Below are positions 17,644 through 26,397 of a stretch of DNA of 64,000 nucleotides, in pieces. Both the position numbers and the translations under genes were made by a program. Position 1 is the stretch's first letter; each line of letters opens with the position of its first letter. The DNA is from Roseivirga echinicomitans (GTDB lineage: Bacteria > Bacteroidota > Bacteroidia > Cytophagales > Cyclobacteriaceae), in assembly GCF_001592935.1 (NCBI RefSeq), contig NZ_LRDB01000023.1:248001-312000 (forward strand), read 5' to 3'. The notes under the pieces were generated by a model. That model was given only the letters and a program-made list of their open reading frames with translations. It did no database searches and had not been told where the DNA came from.

Positions 17644-18900
17644 CTATTGCCACCACGTTGGTTTTTCCAGACCGCCTCTTCTTCTACAATCTGCACAAAA
17701 GCGGTGAGCCAAGATCAAGACTGGTCCTGTATCGGTTTCATAGATATCATATAGTTCATAAAGCTCCCTTATCGGAATTGCTCCCCCTCTTTGTTCTTCA
17801 GGAAGATCTGTTGCCTCATAGAACGTGTTTAACGACCCGTCAAATTCTATGGAGGGATATTTTTCACAAGGCCTAGTTACATATTTATACACTTCTGGAT
17901 CTAACTCCGAAGAATCTAGAAAGACTCTTTTGCTGCTTGCTCCGGCTACTTCAAAATAACCAAGAACTTGTTCATCAGGAGAGTCGATCGAGATGATATT
18001 ACCAACGATTATACCTTGTTGTTTATCAAACAACGAGCCGTTCGATTCATTAAAGAGTTTTATTTTTCGATAGTAACTATATGCCTGAGCACTTATTGCT
18101 CGTTGAGTTACCTCAATTGAATACATTGTAGTTACATCAAAATCAGTAGCTGGCGAAAAGCTAATCGGTACTTCATTCAACTCCCCATTAATATTGGTAG
18201 CTGAGTTAGCCAGAATTAGTTCATTGAATCTGTTCTCTCGGTAGCACTCCTGAACATCTTCATTAAAAGGGGTAATTCTATAGAACATAGCTAACCCCAC
18301 GTAGTAGGTGGTGGCTTCATATTTTTTTATATAAGGAACCATAATCTGATGGGCATCCGTCCATTCATATCGATAAAACTGTGTGCTTTGATCAGCATCT
18401 TTTACATCAATAAAAAACTGTACCCCTGGTGTAGCACCTCCTTTTTGGTCAGTTGATTCTACTGCAAAGCGATTATAAATTTCACTTATCTCTGGTGCCT
18501 GAACTAGTTTTTCAAATGATGATTGATACCTCTTTCCTTCATTTGTGGTAATAAAAAGCGCGTAACTTCTTCCTGATACTCCAGCGAAAGTGTCAGGAGA
18601 AAAATAGAAACCAGCACTTTGTTCAGTAAAATCAACGCGCATACCTAGGTCGTCTTCTATCCAAACTGCTGCACCTGAAACAGTATTCAAGAGATCACCC
18701 GCATCGCCATCTACTGGGGAAGTATAAGTTAAGCGAACCTCATGGGCTTTTACCTGATCGGAGATATTGGCATCTACTACCAATAATTTCTCATAGGTGA
18801 AGGATGTTGTTTCCAGTTCTTCAATGCAATCAGTAGTAGTGAAAACGACCAAACAGATCAGACAGAGTTTTGAAAATATTTTATAACTAACCCTTTTCAT
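17644..18900 (-). CDS. DUF4249 lipoprotein, copy 2 of three
   Basis: About 418 residues, lipoprotein signal with VVFTTTDC, same architecture as its neighbours and ending CADCRRRGGLEKPTWW. It is much closer to copy 3 than to copy 1, sharing the block IKKYEAT-YYVGLAMFYRITPF, and so probably arose by recent tandem duplication. The preceding spacer (18901-18998) resembles the one before copy 1 (17543-17643), so the duplicated unit included spacer plus gene. The ATG at 18900 aligns with the start of copy 3; an ATG six codons upstream (18918) is possible. Confidence 0.85.
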   Translation of the reverse strand: MKRVSYKIFSKLCLICLVVFTTTDCIEELETTSFTYEKLLVVDANISDQVKAHEVRLTYTSPVDGDAGDLLNTVSGAAVWIEDDLGMRVDFTEQSAGFYFSPDTFAGVSGRSYALFITTNEGKRYQSSFEKLVQAPEISEIYNRFAVESTDQKGGATPGVQFFIDVKDADQSTQFYRYEWTDAHQIMVPYIKKYEATTYYVGLAMFYRITPFNEDVQECYRENRFNELILANSATNINGELNEVPISFSPATDFDVTTMYSIEVTQRAISAQAYSYYRKIKLFNESNGSLFDKQQGIIVGNIISIDSPDEQVLGYFEVAGASSKRVFLDSSELDPEVYKYVTRPCEKYPSIEFDGSLNTFYEATDLPEEQRGGAIPIRELYELYDIYETDTGPVLILAHRFCADCRRRGGLEKPTWWQ

Positions 18901-18998
18901 TCTTCTATTCTTTCCCATGGTTTCTTCAACTAAGTAAGACTAGAATAGCCTTTGAGAAATAATTCTACACTGAAAAACTACTCTTCACTCAAAGTACT

Positions 18999-20249
18999 CT
19001 ATTGCCACCAATTTGGTTTTCCAAGACTGCCTCTTCTTCTACAATCTGCACAAAAGCGGTGGGCCATAAATTTAGTCCCTGTATACTGATCATAATCATA
19101 CAGTTCATAATTCTCTCGTATCGGAATCACACTGCCTCTCTGCTCTTCAGGAAGATCTGTAGCCTCATAAAAGGTTGTTAATGATCCGTCAAACTCTATG
19201 GCAGAATACGTTTCACAGGGTCTAACCACATATTCCCAAACTTCTGGATCAAGCTCAGAAGGAGCTATAAAAATTCTCTTACTACTTGCTCCTGCAACCT
19301 CAAAATAACCAAGCACCTGCTCATCAGGAGAGTCGATAGAAATAATGTTACCAACGATTATACCTTGCTGTTTATCAAACAACGAGCCGTTCGATTCATT
19401 GAAGAGTTTGATTTTTCGATAATAGCTATAGGCCTGAGCACTTATTGCTCGCTGAGTTACTTCAATTGAGTACATTGTGGTTACATCAAAATCAGTAGCT
19501 GCGGAAAAGCTAACTGGTATTTCATTCAACTCACCATTAATATTGTTAGCAGAGGTGGCCAGAATGAGTTCATTGAACCGGTCCTCTCTGTAGCACTCCT
19601 GCACATCCTCATCAAAAGGTGTAATCCTATAGAACATAGCTAACCCTACGTAGTAGGCGGTGGCTTCATATTTTTTAATAATGGGAACCTTGATCTGATG
19701 GGTATCAGTCCATTCGTAACGATAAAACTGAGTGCTTTGATTAGCATCTTTTACATCAATAAAAAACTGTACGCCTGGTGTAGCACCTCCTTTTTGGTCT
19801 GTTGATTCTACTGCAAAGCGATTATAAATCTCACTTATTCCTGGTGCTTGAACCAGTTTTTCAAATGATGACTGATATTGTTTTCCTTCGTTTGTGGTAA
19901 TGAACAGTGCGTAACTTCTTCCAGGCTCACCAGCAAAATTATCAGGTGAAAAGTAAGCACCAGCACTTTGCTCAAGGAAATCAATGCGACTGCCAAGGTC
20001 ATCTTCTACCCAAACAGCTGCACCTGAAACGGTATTCAAGAGATCATCCGTATCTCCATCTACTGGGGAAGTATAAGTTAAGCGAACCTCATGGGCTTTT
20101 ACCTGATCGGAGATATTGGCATCTACTACCAATAATTTCTCATAGGTGAAGGATGTTCTTTCTAACTCTTCAATACACGATGTTGTAATGAACACCACCA
20201 ACCAGATCAGGAGGGTTTTTACTGATATTTTGAAGTTACCCTTTTTCAT
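18999..20249 (-). CDS. DUF4249 lipoprotein, copy 3 of three (operon-proximal)
   Basis: 416 residues with lipoprotein signal (LLIWLVVFITTSC), a DUF4249 body and the terminal CADCRRRGSLGKPNWW. This is the copy closest to the operon promoter, and its start overlaps the end of the MG2/plug-like gene by 14 bp, so it is translationally coupled. It is therefore the likely founder of the tandem array. Confidence 0.87.
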   Translation of the reverse strand: MKKGNFKISVKTLLIWLVVFITTSCIEELERTSFTYEKLLVVDANISDQVKAHEVRLTYTSPVDGDTDDLLNTVSGAAVWVEDDLGSRIDFLEQSAGAYFSPDNFAGEPGRSYALFITTNEGKQYQSSFEKLVQAPGISEIYNRFAVESTDQKGGATPGVQFFIDVKDANQSTQFYRYEWTDTHQIKVPIIKKYEATAYYVGLAMFYRITPFDEDVQECYREDRFNELILATSANNINGELNEIPVSFSAATDFDVTTMYSIEVTQRAISAQAYSYYRKIKLFNESNGSLFDKQQGIIVGNIISIDSPDEQVLGYFEVAGASSKRIFIAPSELDPEVWEYVVRPCETYSAIEFDGSLTTFYEATDLPEEQRGSVIPIRENYELYDYDQYTGTKFMAHRFCADCRRRGSLGKPNWWQ

Positions 20250-22464
20250 TTGTATGCTCTTTCACCATGAATTTTTTAATAATGGAGATTGGAATTCCCT
20301 CCTCTGTAAAGCCTTCAATAACTAGTTCAAAATCTCCTTCAACATCAGATGTATTAAACTGAATTTGTTGAGTACCTTCCTGATTTACCTTGTAATCTGG
20401 TAGCCAAAGCAGTTGAATTCTTGAATCCGGAATTCGTAGGTCTTTTATATAGTCTGTCTCTAGTTGCGGAGTTTTTACTTCAGGTGTAAGTAAATCGAAA
20501 GCCAAATGGTTGGCCGTAATATCAAAGCCTCCCAAATTACCTTCAATAGTGTTGAAACTAAGCACCCCGTCTGCAATCAAGGACCCGAAGAAGTAGCGCT
20601 TGTTAGCGACATCAACACTTTTTATACGATATGGGCTAAATTCCAGCAAGTCGGAAGGATTAACTGGCACTCCATCAAGTAATACAAGCGATTCCATTTC
20701 ATAGTTGAAAGACTGATCTAAAATGTGTACCACAAAGCGTTTCACCCCACGTTTCTCTCTTACACCAGCCACCGGAATGTACTCTACAAAGTGTTCTTTC
20801 AAAGTTCTAAACCTTACATAATCATCAAATTCATAATGGGCGGTAAAAGAGTTAATTGTGGTTGGTATGTTGTTTTCAACTTCCGAAGAGTCAATAAAGG
20901 GAGTGAAGTAAGCATTCTCCAGCTGACTGATGATACTCCTTTCTCTAATCTCGGCAAGCTGGGTAGTGTCTATGACAATGGGAAAGAAATTTAATCGATG
21001 CTCCTCTTTGAAATTATTACTTAGCTCAAAGGAATATTCGTTATCGAACTCTGGCATAGAAAGGTGTGCAGCAGTTGTTTTCCCTCTGTTCACAGTTTGG
21101 TACTCCAACAAGAACCTTCCTTCACGGTCTGTTCTTGCTACAGACATATTCAAAGTACTTTCTCCTGTTAAGCTGAGTACAACGTTTTTATTAACAACAG
21201 AAACTGTATCTCTCTCCGTTTTCAATGTGCCCTCAAGTAATTGATAGCGATATTCTGGTAAGAAAGAAATATATTCTGGCAGTGGCTTATTCTCTATTGT
21301 CTCAAAGCTCGATGCACGCTGTAGCTCGTTATAGTCAAGGTTTCCAGGCAAACTCAAACCTTCTTTGGAAAAGATAGAATGGAGCTGTGGTTGCTGACTT
21401 GCAAAAGTTTTACGGATAGATACACTATAACTTCCTTTAGCAAGGTGCTGTTCCATTACTATAGGCGATCGAGTCTCAAATGTTGTAGGCGATGTCTCTT
21501 GCCCTAATTTTGTATTAAATAATGGAGCTACAAACCTTGATATTCCTTGAGCATCTTTAAAAGAAACACTTAAGACATCTTGAGGAAGTTCAGTTCTCTT
21601 TATTCTAATTGGGTAGGTACTTTGAACATCTCGTTCGATAATTACTTTCCCTTGATGTTTAATATATAACCGACCAAACTTGACCTCTCCAACCGGTGTC
21701 AGTTCAATTTGATCATCGCTATGCAAAATATTAAGCCCTACTCCAGTATCCGTAGATATTGGAAGGTCAAAAAACTGAAATCCACCCTCGGGATTTTCAA
21801 GAAGCAATTGATAGTTTGTTTCTTTTTCAGGAGTAATTTCAAAAGCTCCGATGCCATTAGCATCGCTGGTTATGTCTGCTATTTGCTTTCCTCCTTCACT
21901 AATTACCCGTCCTTTCCTTGAAAGTAGTTTATCTCCCTGATGAACTTTAAAAACCACATTATTGTTAACATTTGTAACTAAAGCACCAGAAACGGTACTG
22001 AACTCCACTTCAACATCAGCCGCTACAATGGCTGAATTTATATGCCCTTGATATGGATTAATAAATACAAGTGGTGCTTGTGCTACATCATCAAAGTTTC
22101 GCATCCAGCGCGTGTAGGCAACAAGGTAGTATTGACCGGTTTGAGTACTTGATGGCACAAAAAACTCTCCACTAGTCTTCCCGTTTTCGAGCTGGTGCTT
22201 ACGTTGGAATATAACACCACCTTCCCCAACTAACTCAACATAGAGATACTTACTCAGAGAGGAGGGTTTGTTTGTAGTATTGCTCAAACAGAAAGCTGAA
22301 TACTGAAGTGTTTCTCCAACCAGTAAATCATGTGCATTGACATCAATGAACACTCGCTCTCTTACGTTTGGCGCTTGAGCAAACACCCCCATGGTAATTA
22401 CTAAAAGTAGTGTAAGTATGGCTAGGCAGCGATTTGTTCTTTTGTGAGTTTGTGTCATCTCCAT
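20236..22464 (-). CDS. secreted MG2-like protein with C-terminal plug-like segment
   Basis: 742 residues with a signal peptide (LAILTLLLVITMGVFAQ). The N-terminal part has a macroglobulin MG2-like domain (residues 35-130: ERVFIDVNAHDLLVGETLQY, GQYYLVAYTRWMRNF). Residues 600-680 mimic a TonB plug domain (LVLLDGVPVNPSDLLEFSPY, IKSVDVANKRYFFG, LIADGVLSFNTIEG). It probably acts at the outer membrane as an accessory of the receptor encoded just upstream. The start codon overlaps the stop of that receptor gene by one base, a TAATG coupling. Confidence 0.75.
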   Translation of the reverse strand: MEMTQTHKRTNRCLAILTLLLVITMGVFAQAPNVRERVFIDVNAHDLLVGETLQYSAFCLSNTTNKPSSLSKYLYVELVGEGGVIFQRKHQLENGKTSGEFFVPSSTQTGQYYLVAYTRWMRNFDDVAQAPLVFINPYQGHINSAIVAADVEVEFSTVSGALVTNVNNNVVFKVHQGDKLLSRKGRVISEGGKQIADITSDANGIGAFEITPEKETNYQLLLENPEGGFQFFDLPISTDTGVGLNILHSDDQIELTPVGEVKFGRLYIKHQGKVIIERDVQSTYPIRIKRTELPQDVLSVSFKDAQGISRFVAPLFNTKLGQETSPTTFETRSPIVMEQHLAKGSYSVSIRKTFASQQPQLHSIFSKEGLSLPGNLDYNELQRASSFETIENKPLPEYISFLPEYRYQLLEGTLKTERDTVSVVNKNVVLSLTGESTLNMSVARTDREGRFLLEYQTVNRGKTTAAHLSMPEFDNEYSFELSNNFKEEHRLNFFPIVIDTTQLAEIRERSIISQLENAYFTPFIDSSEVENNIPTTINSFTAHYEFDDYVRFRTLKEHFVEYIPVAGVREKRGVKRFVVHILDQSFNYEMESLVLLDGVPVNPSDLLEFSPYRIKSVDVANKRYFFGSLIADGVLSFNTIEGNLGGFDITANHLAFDLLTPEVKTPQLETDYIKDLRIPDSRIQLLWLPDYKVNQEGTQQIQFNTSDVEGDFELVIEGFTEEGIPISIIKKFMVKEHTNEKG

Positions 22465-25256
22465 TAGAATTTAAAGTTGTAAGAGATGGTTGGAATCGGA
22501 GAACCAAACACGGACAGTTTGTAGCCTTTAACTACACCATCTTCCAAATCAAAATAAAGAGAGAATGGGTTTTTTCTACCGACCAGATTATAAATTGAAA
22601 CTGACCAAAATGAATGCGCTCCTTTTGTAATTCTATGCCCCCATTTTAAGGTGAACCCCAAATCCATACGGAAATAGTCTGGGATTCTGAATTCATTCCT
22701 ATTCGAATAGTTGAGAATTTCGACACCGTTCAGCTTGTAAAGTCCAGTAGGAAATGTGATTGGTCTGCCAGTACTGTATGCAAGATTGTATGAAACGGTA
22801 AACCTAGAGGTCACTTCATAATTACTTACCAGATTTATGGTGTGCGGCTTGTCATAATTGGTAGGGAAATATGCGCCTTTGTTAACCGTCTCTTCATCAA
22901 AATCTCCGCTGAGCTTAATAAATGTGCGCGCATATGAATAGTTAAACCAACCATTCAATCGCCCTGTTGTTTTCTTTAAAGAAAGTTCCAAGCCATATGA
23001 TTTACCGGGGCCTTGAAGCGCAATAGATTCTATCCTATCGTTTAACAAGAAGTCCGCACCAGTTTTAAAGTCCAATAGGTTATCGAGTTTCTTTCCATAC
23101 AATTCAAGAGAGGTCTCTAGTTCACCGTCCATGAAGTCTTCGTAATAGCCAACTGATATTTGATCTCCTGTTTGAGGTTTTATGTAACTGTTGGAGAGTC
23201 TCCAAATATCGGTAGGTGACAGAGAGGAACTGTTGGATAATGCATGTAGGTATTGCCGGCTTTTATCATAACTGACTTTCACCGAACGGCTCTCCCCTAA
23301 CATATACCTTCCGGCTAATCGTAGCTCAGGCCCATGGTATGTTTTTATAAACTCTCCTTTCTCGTGGAGCGTTTCTCCTGTTTTGGTGTCTGCATTTTTC
23401 GGAGCGTTTTCTAAATACAGGCTAGTAACCCCTGGCCCAAGGTAGGTGAAGAAACTATAGCGAAGTCCATAATTAAAGCTCAGCTTTTCACTCACTTCGT
23501 GTTTATCTGAAAAATAAACCCCTCCTTCAATTCCTTGTTCAGGACTTAATGCAATGGGAGCGACAATTGATTCTGCTCCAACTGGTGATTTGGAACCAGG
23601 GTTGATATCATACCGTTTTGCTTCAAGCCCAAAATTGAACTGATGAGCCACCTGGATATCCTTATTCATATCCAGCCTAGCTCCATATTCTTTTATTCCA
23701 AAATCTTGTGCAAAAGCATTTTTCACCAATTGGGTTGCCTCGAAATCATAGGTGTATTTACTGTAAGTTGCTATTAGGGACGCATCCATAGTTTCATTGA
23801 ACCTATGTAACCATTTGGCCGTTGCCATTTCATTGATATAAGAAAAATCAGAGAATGAGAAGAGCGTATCAGAGCTCAATCGGAAGTCATCTTTACTCAG
23901 GTAGGCAGAAAGTGATAGTTTATTGTCCTGATCAACTTCATGGTCATATTTGACAATAAAGTCACTGAAAGACACTTTATTACCCTTGAAGTCTGAATGC
24001 GCTATACTCTGAAGAATCCAATCAGAATAGGTAACTCTTCCGCTCGCTAAAAGAGAAGATTTACCTTCTAATATTGGAATTTCAGCAGTAACTCGTGAAG
24101 TAATCGGTGAGATACCTCCTTCCACAACAACCTTTTCTTTATTGGCTGTTTTAGCTGTTATTTCAAAAACGGAAGACAACCTCCCTCCACGGTTAGCCGG
24201 AATACCGCTTTTAAAAATATCCATCCCCTCAAGCGCATCAGAGTTGAAAACAGAGAAGAATCCCATGAAGTGAGAAGCATTGTATACTGTAGCACCTTCG
24301 AATAAGAATAGGTTTTGATCTGATTTCCCCCCTCTCACGTTGAAGCCTGCAGCTCCTTCTCCCACGGTTTGAATACCTGCAAATGTGGTGGCCACTTTTA
24401 AAATATCTTTCTCCCCCAGTACTACAGGTACTGTTTTGGATTGTTCTACGTTAAGCCTTTCAACGCCCGTAGTCAATCGCTCTATATTTGCCCCTCTGTT
24501 AGCTTCTACAATTACCTCATTCAAAGCAATCACATCCACATCCATCCCTATGTCCAATTGCCCGTCTGAAAAGAGGATCAGGTTTCTCCTAGCCCTTTTC
24601 ATTCCCGTAAACTGGACCTGAATTTCGTGTTTCCCATTTGTTATGGTCAGGGAATAAAAACCATCCCTCCCTGAAGTGGTCCCCTTATTCCCATCGGGAG
24701 TATATACAAGCGCTCCCTCGATCGGCTCTCCAGTGATACTCTCCTTTATATAGCCTACAAGGGTAGAATTACTACCTGCTTTGAATTGTGCACGACTTCC
24801 TACTTCAAATACAAAGTTTTCTAAGTCTTTACTATTCTGTGTTTCTCCCTTAAATTCCTTCGTAAAAAGCAGTTCTTTACCCTCTTCTATCTCAGTTTCT
24901 TCTTTTCGTTTATTAGCTTGGGTCAACACACTACTCACTATTTCAGGAGTAGATATAATGGTGATCCCGTTGGTCAAATATATTTTTCTGTCTTGCAAAT
25001 AGTACCGAACAGAAGTGTTTTCAAAAAGTCTACTTAGAACATCCTCTACAGGCGTTTGACTGAATGTACCTGTGAACTGCAATGAATCAATCCAGTCATT
25101 TTTATAGAAAAAAGTATAAGCCAGTCGGGCTTCAATATCTAAAATAACTTTTTCTAACGAAGCGTTTTCATAGCTCCCTGAAAAGGTTGGTTCGTTTTGC
25201 TGAGCAAAGCCATTGAGACTTAAAGCCAATAAACTGAGTACTATTATTTTTCTCAT
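22464..25256 (-). CDS. TonB-dependent receptor with STN and carboxypeptidase-like N-terminal domains
   Basis: 930 residues: signal peptide (IIVLSLLALSLNGFAQ), an STN domain (residues 28-98, YENASLEKVILDIEARLAY...VRYYLQDRKIYL), a carboxypeptidase-like beta domain (about 165-240), a plug (about 255-380, GFNVRGGKSDQNLFLFEGA) and a 22-strand barrel ending with an aromatic residue (YNFKF). STN domains usually signal to an anti-sigma factor, yet none is encoded here. The receptor is coupled on both sides: ATGA overlap with the upstream secreted protein and TAATG with the downstream gene. Substrate unknown. Confidence 0.9.
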   Translation of the reverse strand: MRKIIVLSLLALSLNGFAQQNEPTFSGSYENASLEKVILDIEARLAYTFFYKNDWIDSLQFTGTFSQTPVEDVLSRLFENTSVRYYLQDRKIYLTNGITIISTPEIVSSVLTQANKRKEETEIEEGKELLFTKEFKGETQNSKDLENFVFEVGSRAQFKAGSNSTLVGYIKESITGEPIEGALVYTPDGNKGTTSGRDGFYSLTITNGKHEIQVQFTGMKRARRNLILFSDGQLDIGMDVDVIALNEVIVEANRGANIERLTTGVERLNVEQSKTVPVVLGEKDILKVATTFAGIQTVGEGAAGFNVRGGKSDQNLFLFEGATVYNASHFMGFFSVFNSDALEGMDIFKSGIPANRGGRLSSVFEITAKTANKEKVVVEGGISPITSRVTAEIPILEGKSSLLASGRVTYSDWILQSIAHSDFKGNKVSFSDFIVKYDHEVDQDNKLSLSAYLSKDDFRLSSDTLFSFSDFSYINEMATAKWLHRFNETMDASLIATYSKYTYDFEATQLVKNAFAQDFGIKEYGARLDMNKDIQVAHQFNFGLEAKRYDINPGSKSPVGAESIVAPIALSPEQGIEGGVYFSDKHEVSEKLSFNYGLRYSFFTYLGPGVTSLYLENAPKNADTKTGETLHEKGEFIKTYHGPELRLAGRYMLGESRSVKVSYDKSRQYLHALSNSSSLSPTDIWRLSNSYIKPQTGDQISVGYYEDFMDGELETSLELYGKKLDNLLDFKTGADFLLNDRIESIALQGPGKSYGLELSLKKTTGRLNGWFNYSYARTFIKLSGDFDEETVNKGAYFPTNYDKPHTINLVSNYEVTSRFTVSYNLAYSTGRPITFPTGLYKLNGVEILNYSNRNEFRIPDYFRMDLGFTLKWGHRITKGAHSFWSVSIYNLVGRKNPFSLYFDLEDGVVKGYKLSVFGSPIPTISYNFKF

Positions 25257-25957
25257 TGGATGGAAAGGTTATCACAGTACTTGGCCAAGTGGATCAGGAA
25301 ATTTTCCTTACCTATTCTTTTTATCTCGCGAGACTCTTTTAATCGCATAAACTTCTTGATCTCCTTTTTATGTGATGGAAATTGCTTCAGATAAGACCCT
25401 TTATTCTTAACTCGCACTCTCTCATTATCCGTTAATAAATAAAACTCATCGGTCCGTGTGTATTCAAATTCTCGGTCCTTAATATCTAGCTTTTTAGCAC
25501 TTTCTTTAACAAAAGAAAGTTGTTCTCCCTCAAAGATTATAAGGTAATAGCCAGTTGCTTCATTCTTGGGTTTAAAAACTCCTGCTGGTGTTCTGAACCA
25601 GTTGACTAGCTTTTGGTCTAAGCTTACCGTTTGATAGGTTAATGGATGTGAGATATATGCTACCTGCTGTTCTATATTATATTTCATTCGAACGCTGCTG
25701 TAGAGTTGGTTATCATACATAATACTCGCCTCCATCCAGTCCAGCGTATTCTCCATAAAAAAAGCATTGACCCTTGGCCGTTGTGAGACTAAACTTGGGA
25801 GAGCGCCAGTCATTGGCTTGATATTCACCGAATCGAAACGCATACTATACCAAGTATTAATATCTCCTTCTAAATTAAAATCCTTAAGGCTGTATTGCTG
25901 CCCATACCCCTCCAACTGGATAAGCATGAGTAAAACTAAAAGAGGAATACACTTCAT
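25253..25957 (-). CDS. secreted hypothetical protein, first gene of the TonB/DUF4249 operon
   Basis: 234 residues with a signal peptide (LLVLLMLIQLEGYGQ). The mature protein is beta-rich then basic and helical at the C-terminus (KKEIKKFMRLKESREIKRIGKENF). No family recognised, though small exported proteins of this type often precede STN-type receptors. It overlaps the receptor gene by 4 bp (ATGA) and is preceded by a good promoter at 26042-26073. Confidence 0.7.
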   Translation of the reverse strand: MKCIPLLVLLMLIQLEGYGQQYSLKDFNLEGDINTWYSMRFDSVNIKPMTGALPSLVSQRPRVNAFFMENTLDWMEASIMYDNQLYSSVRMKYNIEQQVAYISHPLTYQTVSLDQKLVNWFRTPAGVFKPKNEATGYYLIIFEGEQLSFVKESAKKLDIKDREFEYTRTDEFYLLTDNERVRVKNKGSYLKQFPSHKKEIKKFMRLKESREIKRIGKENFLIHLAKYCDNLSIQ

Positions 25958-26397
25958 ATTTCAGGTTAAAAAAATTAACTCCCCACTATACGTAATCTAC
26001 AATTTATACTTTGAATAGTTAAATAACAGACGTGGTTGAGCCAAATATATAAAACATATAAGATCAATTGCAAGTAAATTTATGAGAGCCCCATATTTTT
26101 CTTACTTACTGGCATATGATGTTTAACAATCAAGACACAGCATTCCCTGATTTGGTTGTGGCGGGTGGTTGCTTTTTTCTTTAATTGGTCAGTACATAGT
26201 GATTGAGCAATAGACCAGCGCGCTAAGTTCTAAATAGGTTACAGTTTAACTCAGCATTTTTTTTCAACTCAATTTGGGAGGGGTTTCACCCAAAAGTAAC
26301 TAAGGAAGTATATAGCAGTCTGCAAATTGAACTTCTTACCCTTTCAGGTATCAGTTCCTACTCTCTAAATCAATGGTAGCTTATCTTTTCAAACTTA
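25958..26397. other. 440-bp intergenic region
   Basis: It lies downstream of the RND permease gene and upstream of the TonB operon. Besides the promoter at 26042-26073 it holds an interrupted repeat TTTGGG...CCCAAA (26273-26278 / 26289-26294) next to a T-rich tract; the T-run is on the wrong side for a simple terminator. No convincing ORF or RNA gene seen. Confidence 0.5.
26042..26073 (-). promoter_or_regulatory. promoter of the TonB/DUF4249 operon
   Basis: On the minus strand TATATTTG (26049-26042) matches TANNTTTG. A TTG (26073-26071) lies 21 bp upstream, within the range of Bacteroidota promoters. The leader to the first ATG (25957) would be about 80 nt. Confidence 0.6.

Noticed and set aside
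16289-20249. The 1.3-kb direct repeats as an insertion sequence or transposon
   Set aside because: Each unit is one DUF4249 gene plus spacer, with no transposase and no terminal inverted repeats; tandem gene duplication explains it.
26273-26294. TTTGGG...CCCAAA repeat as a terminator of the RND operon
   Set aside because: The T-rich tract is on the wrong side of the stem for transcription from the RND gene, and the stem has only six pairs around a long loop.
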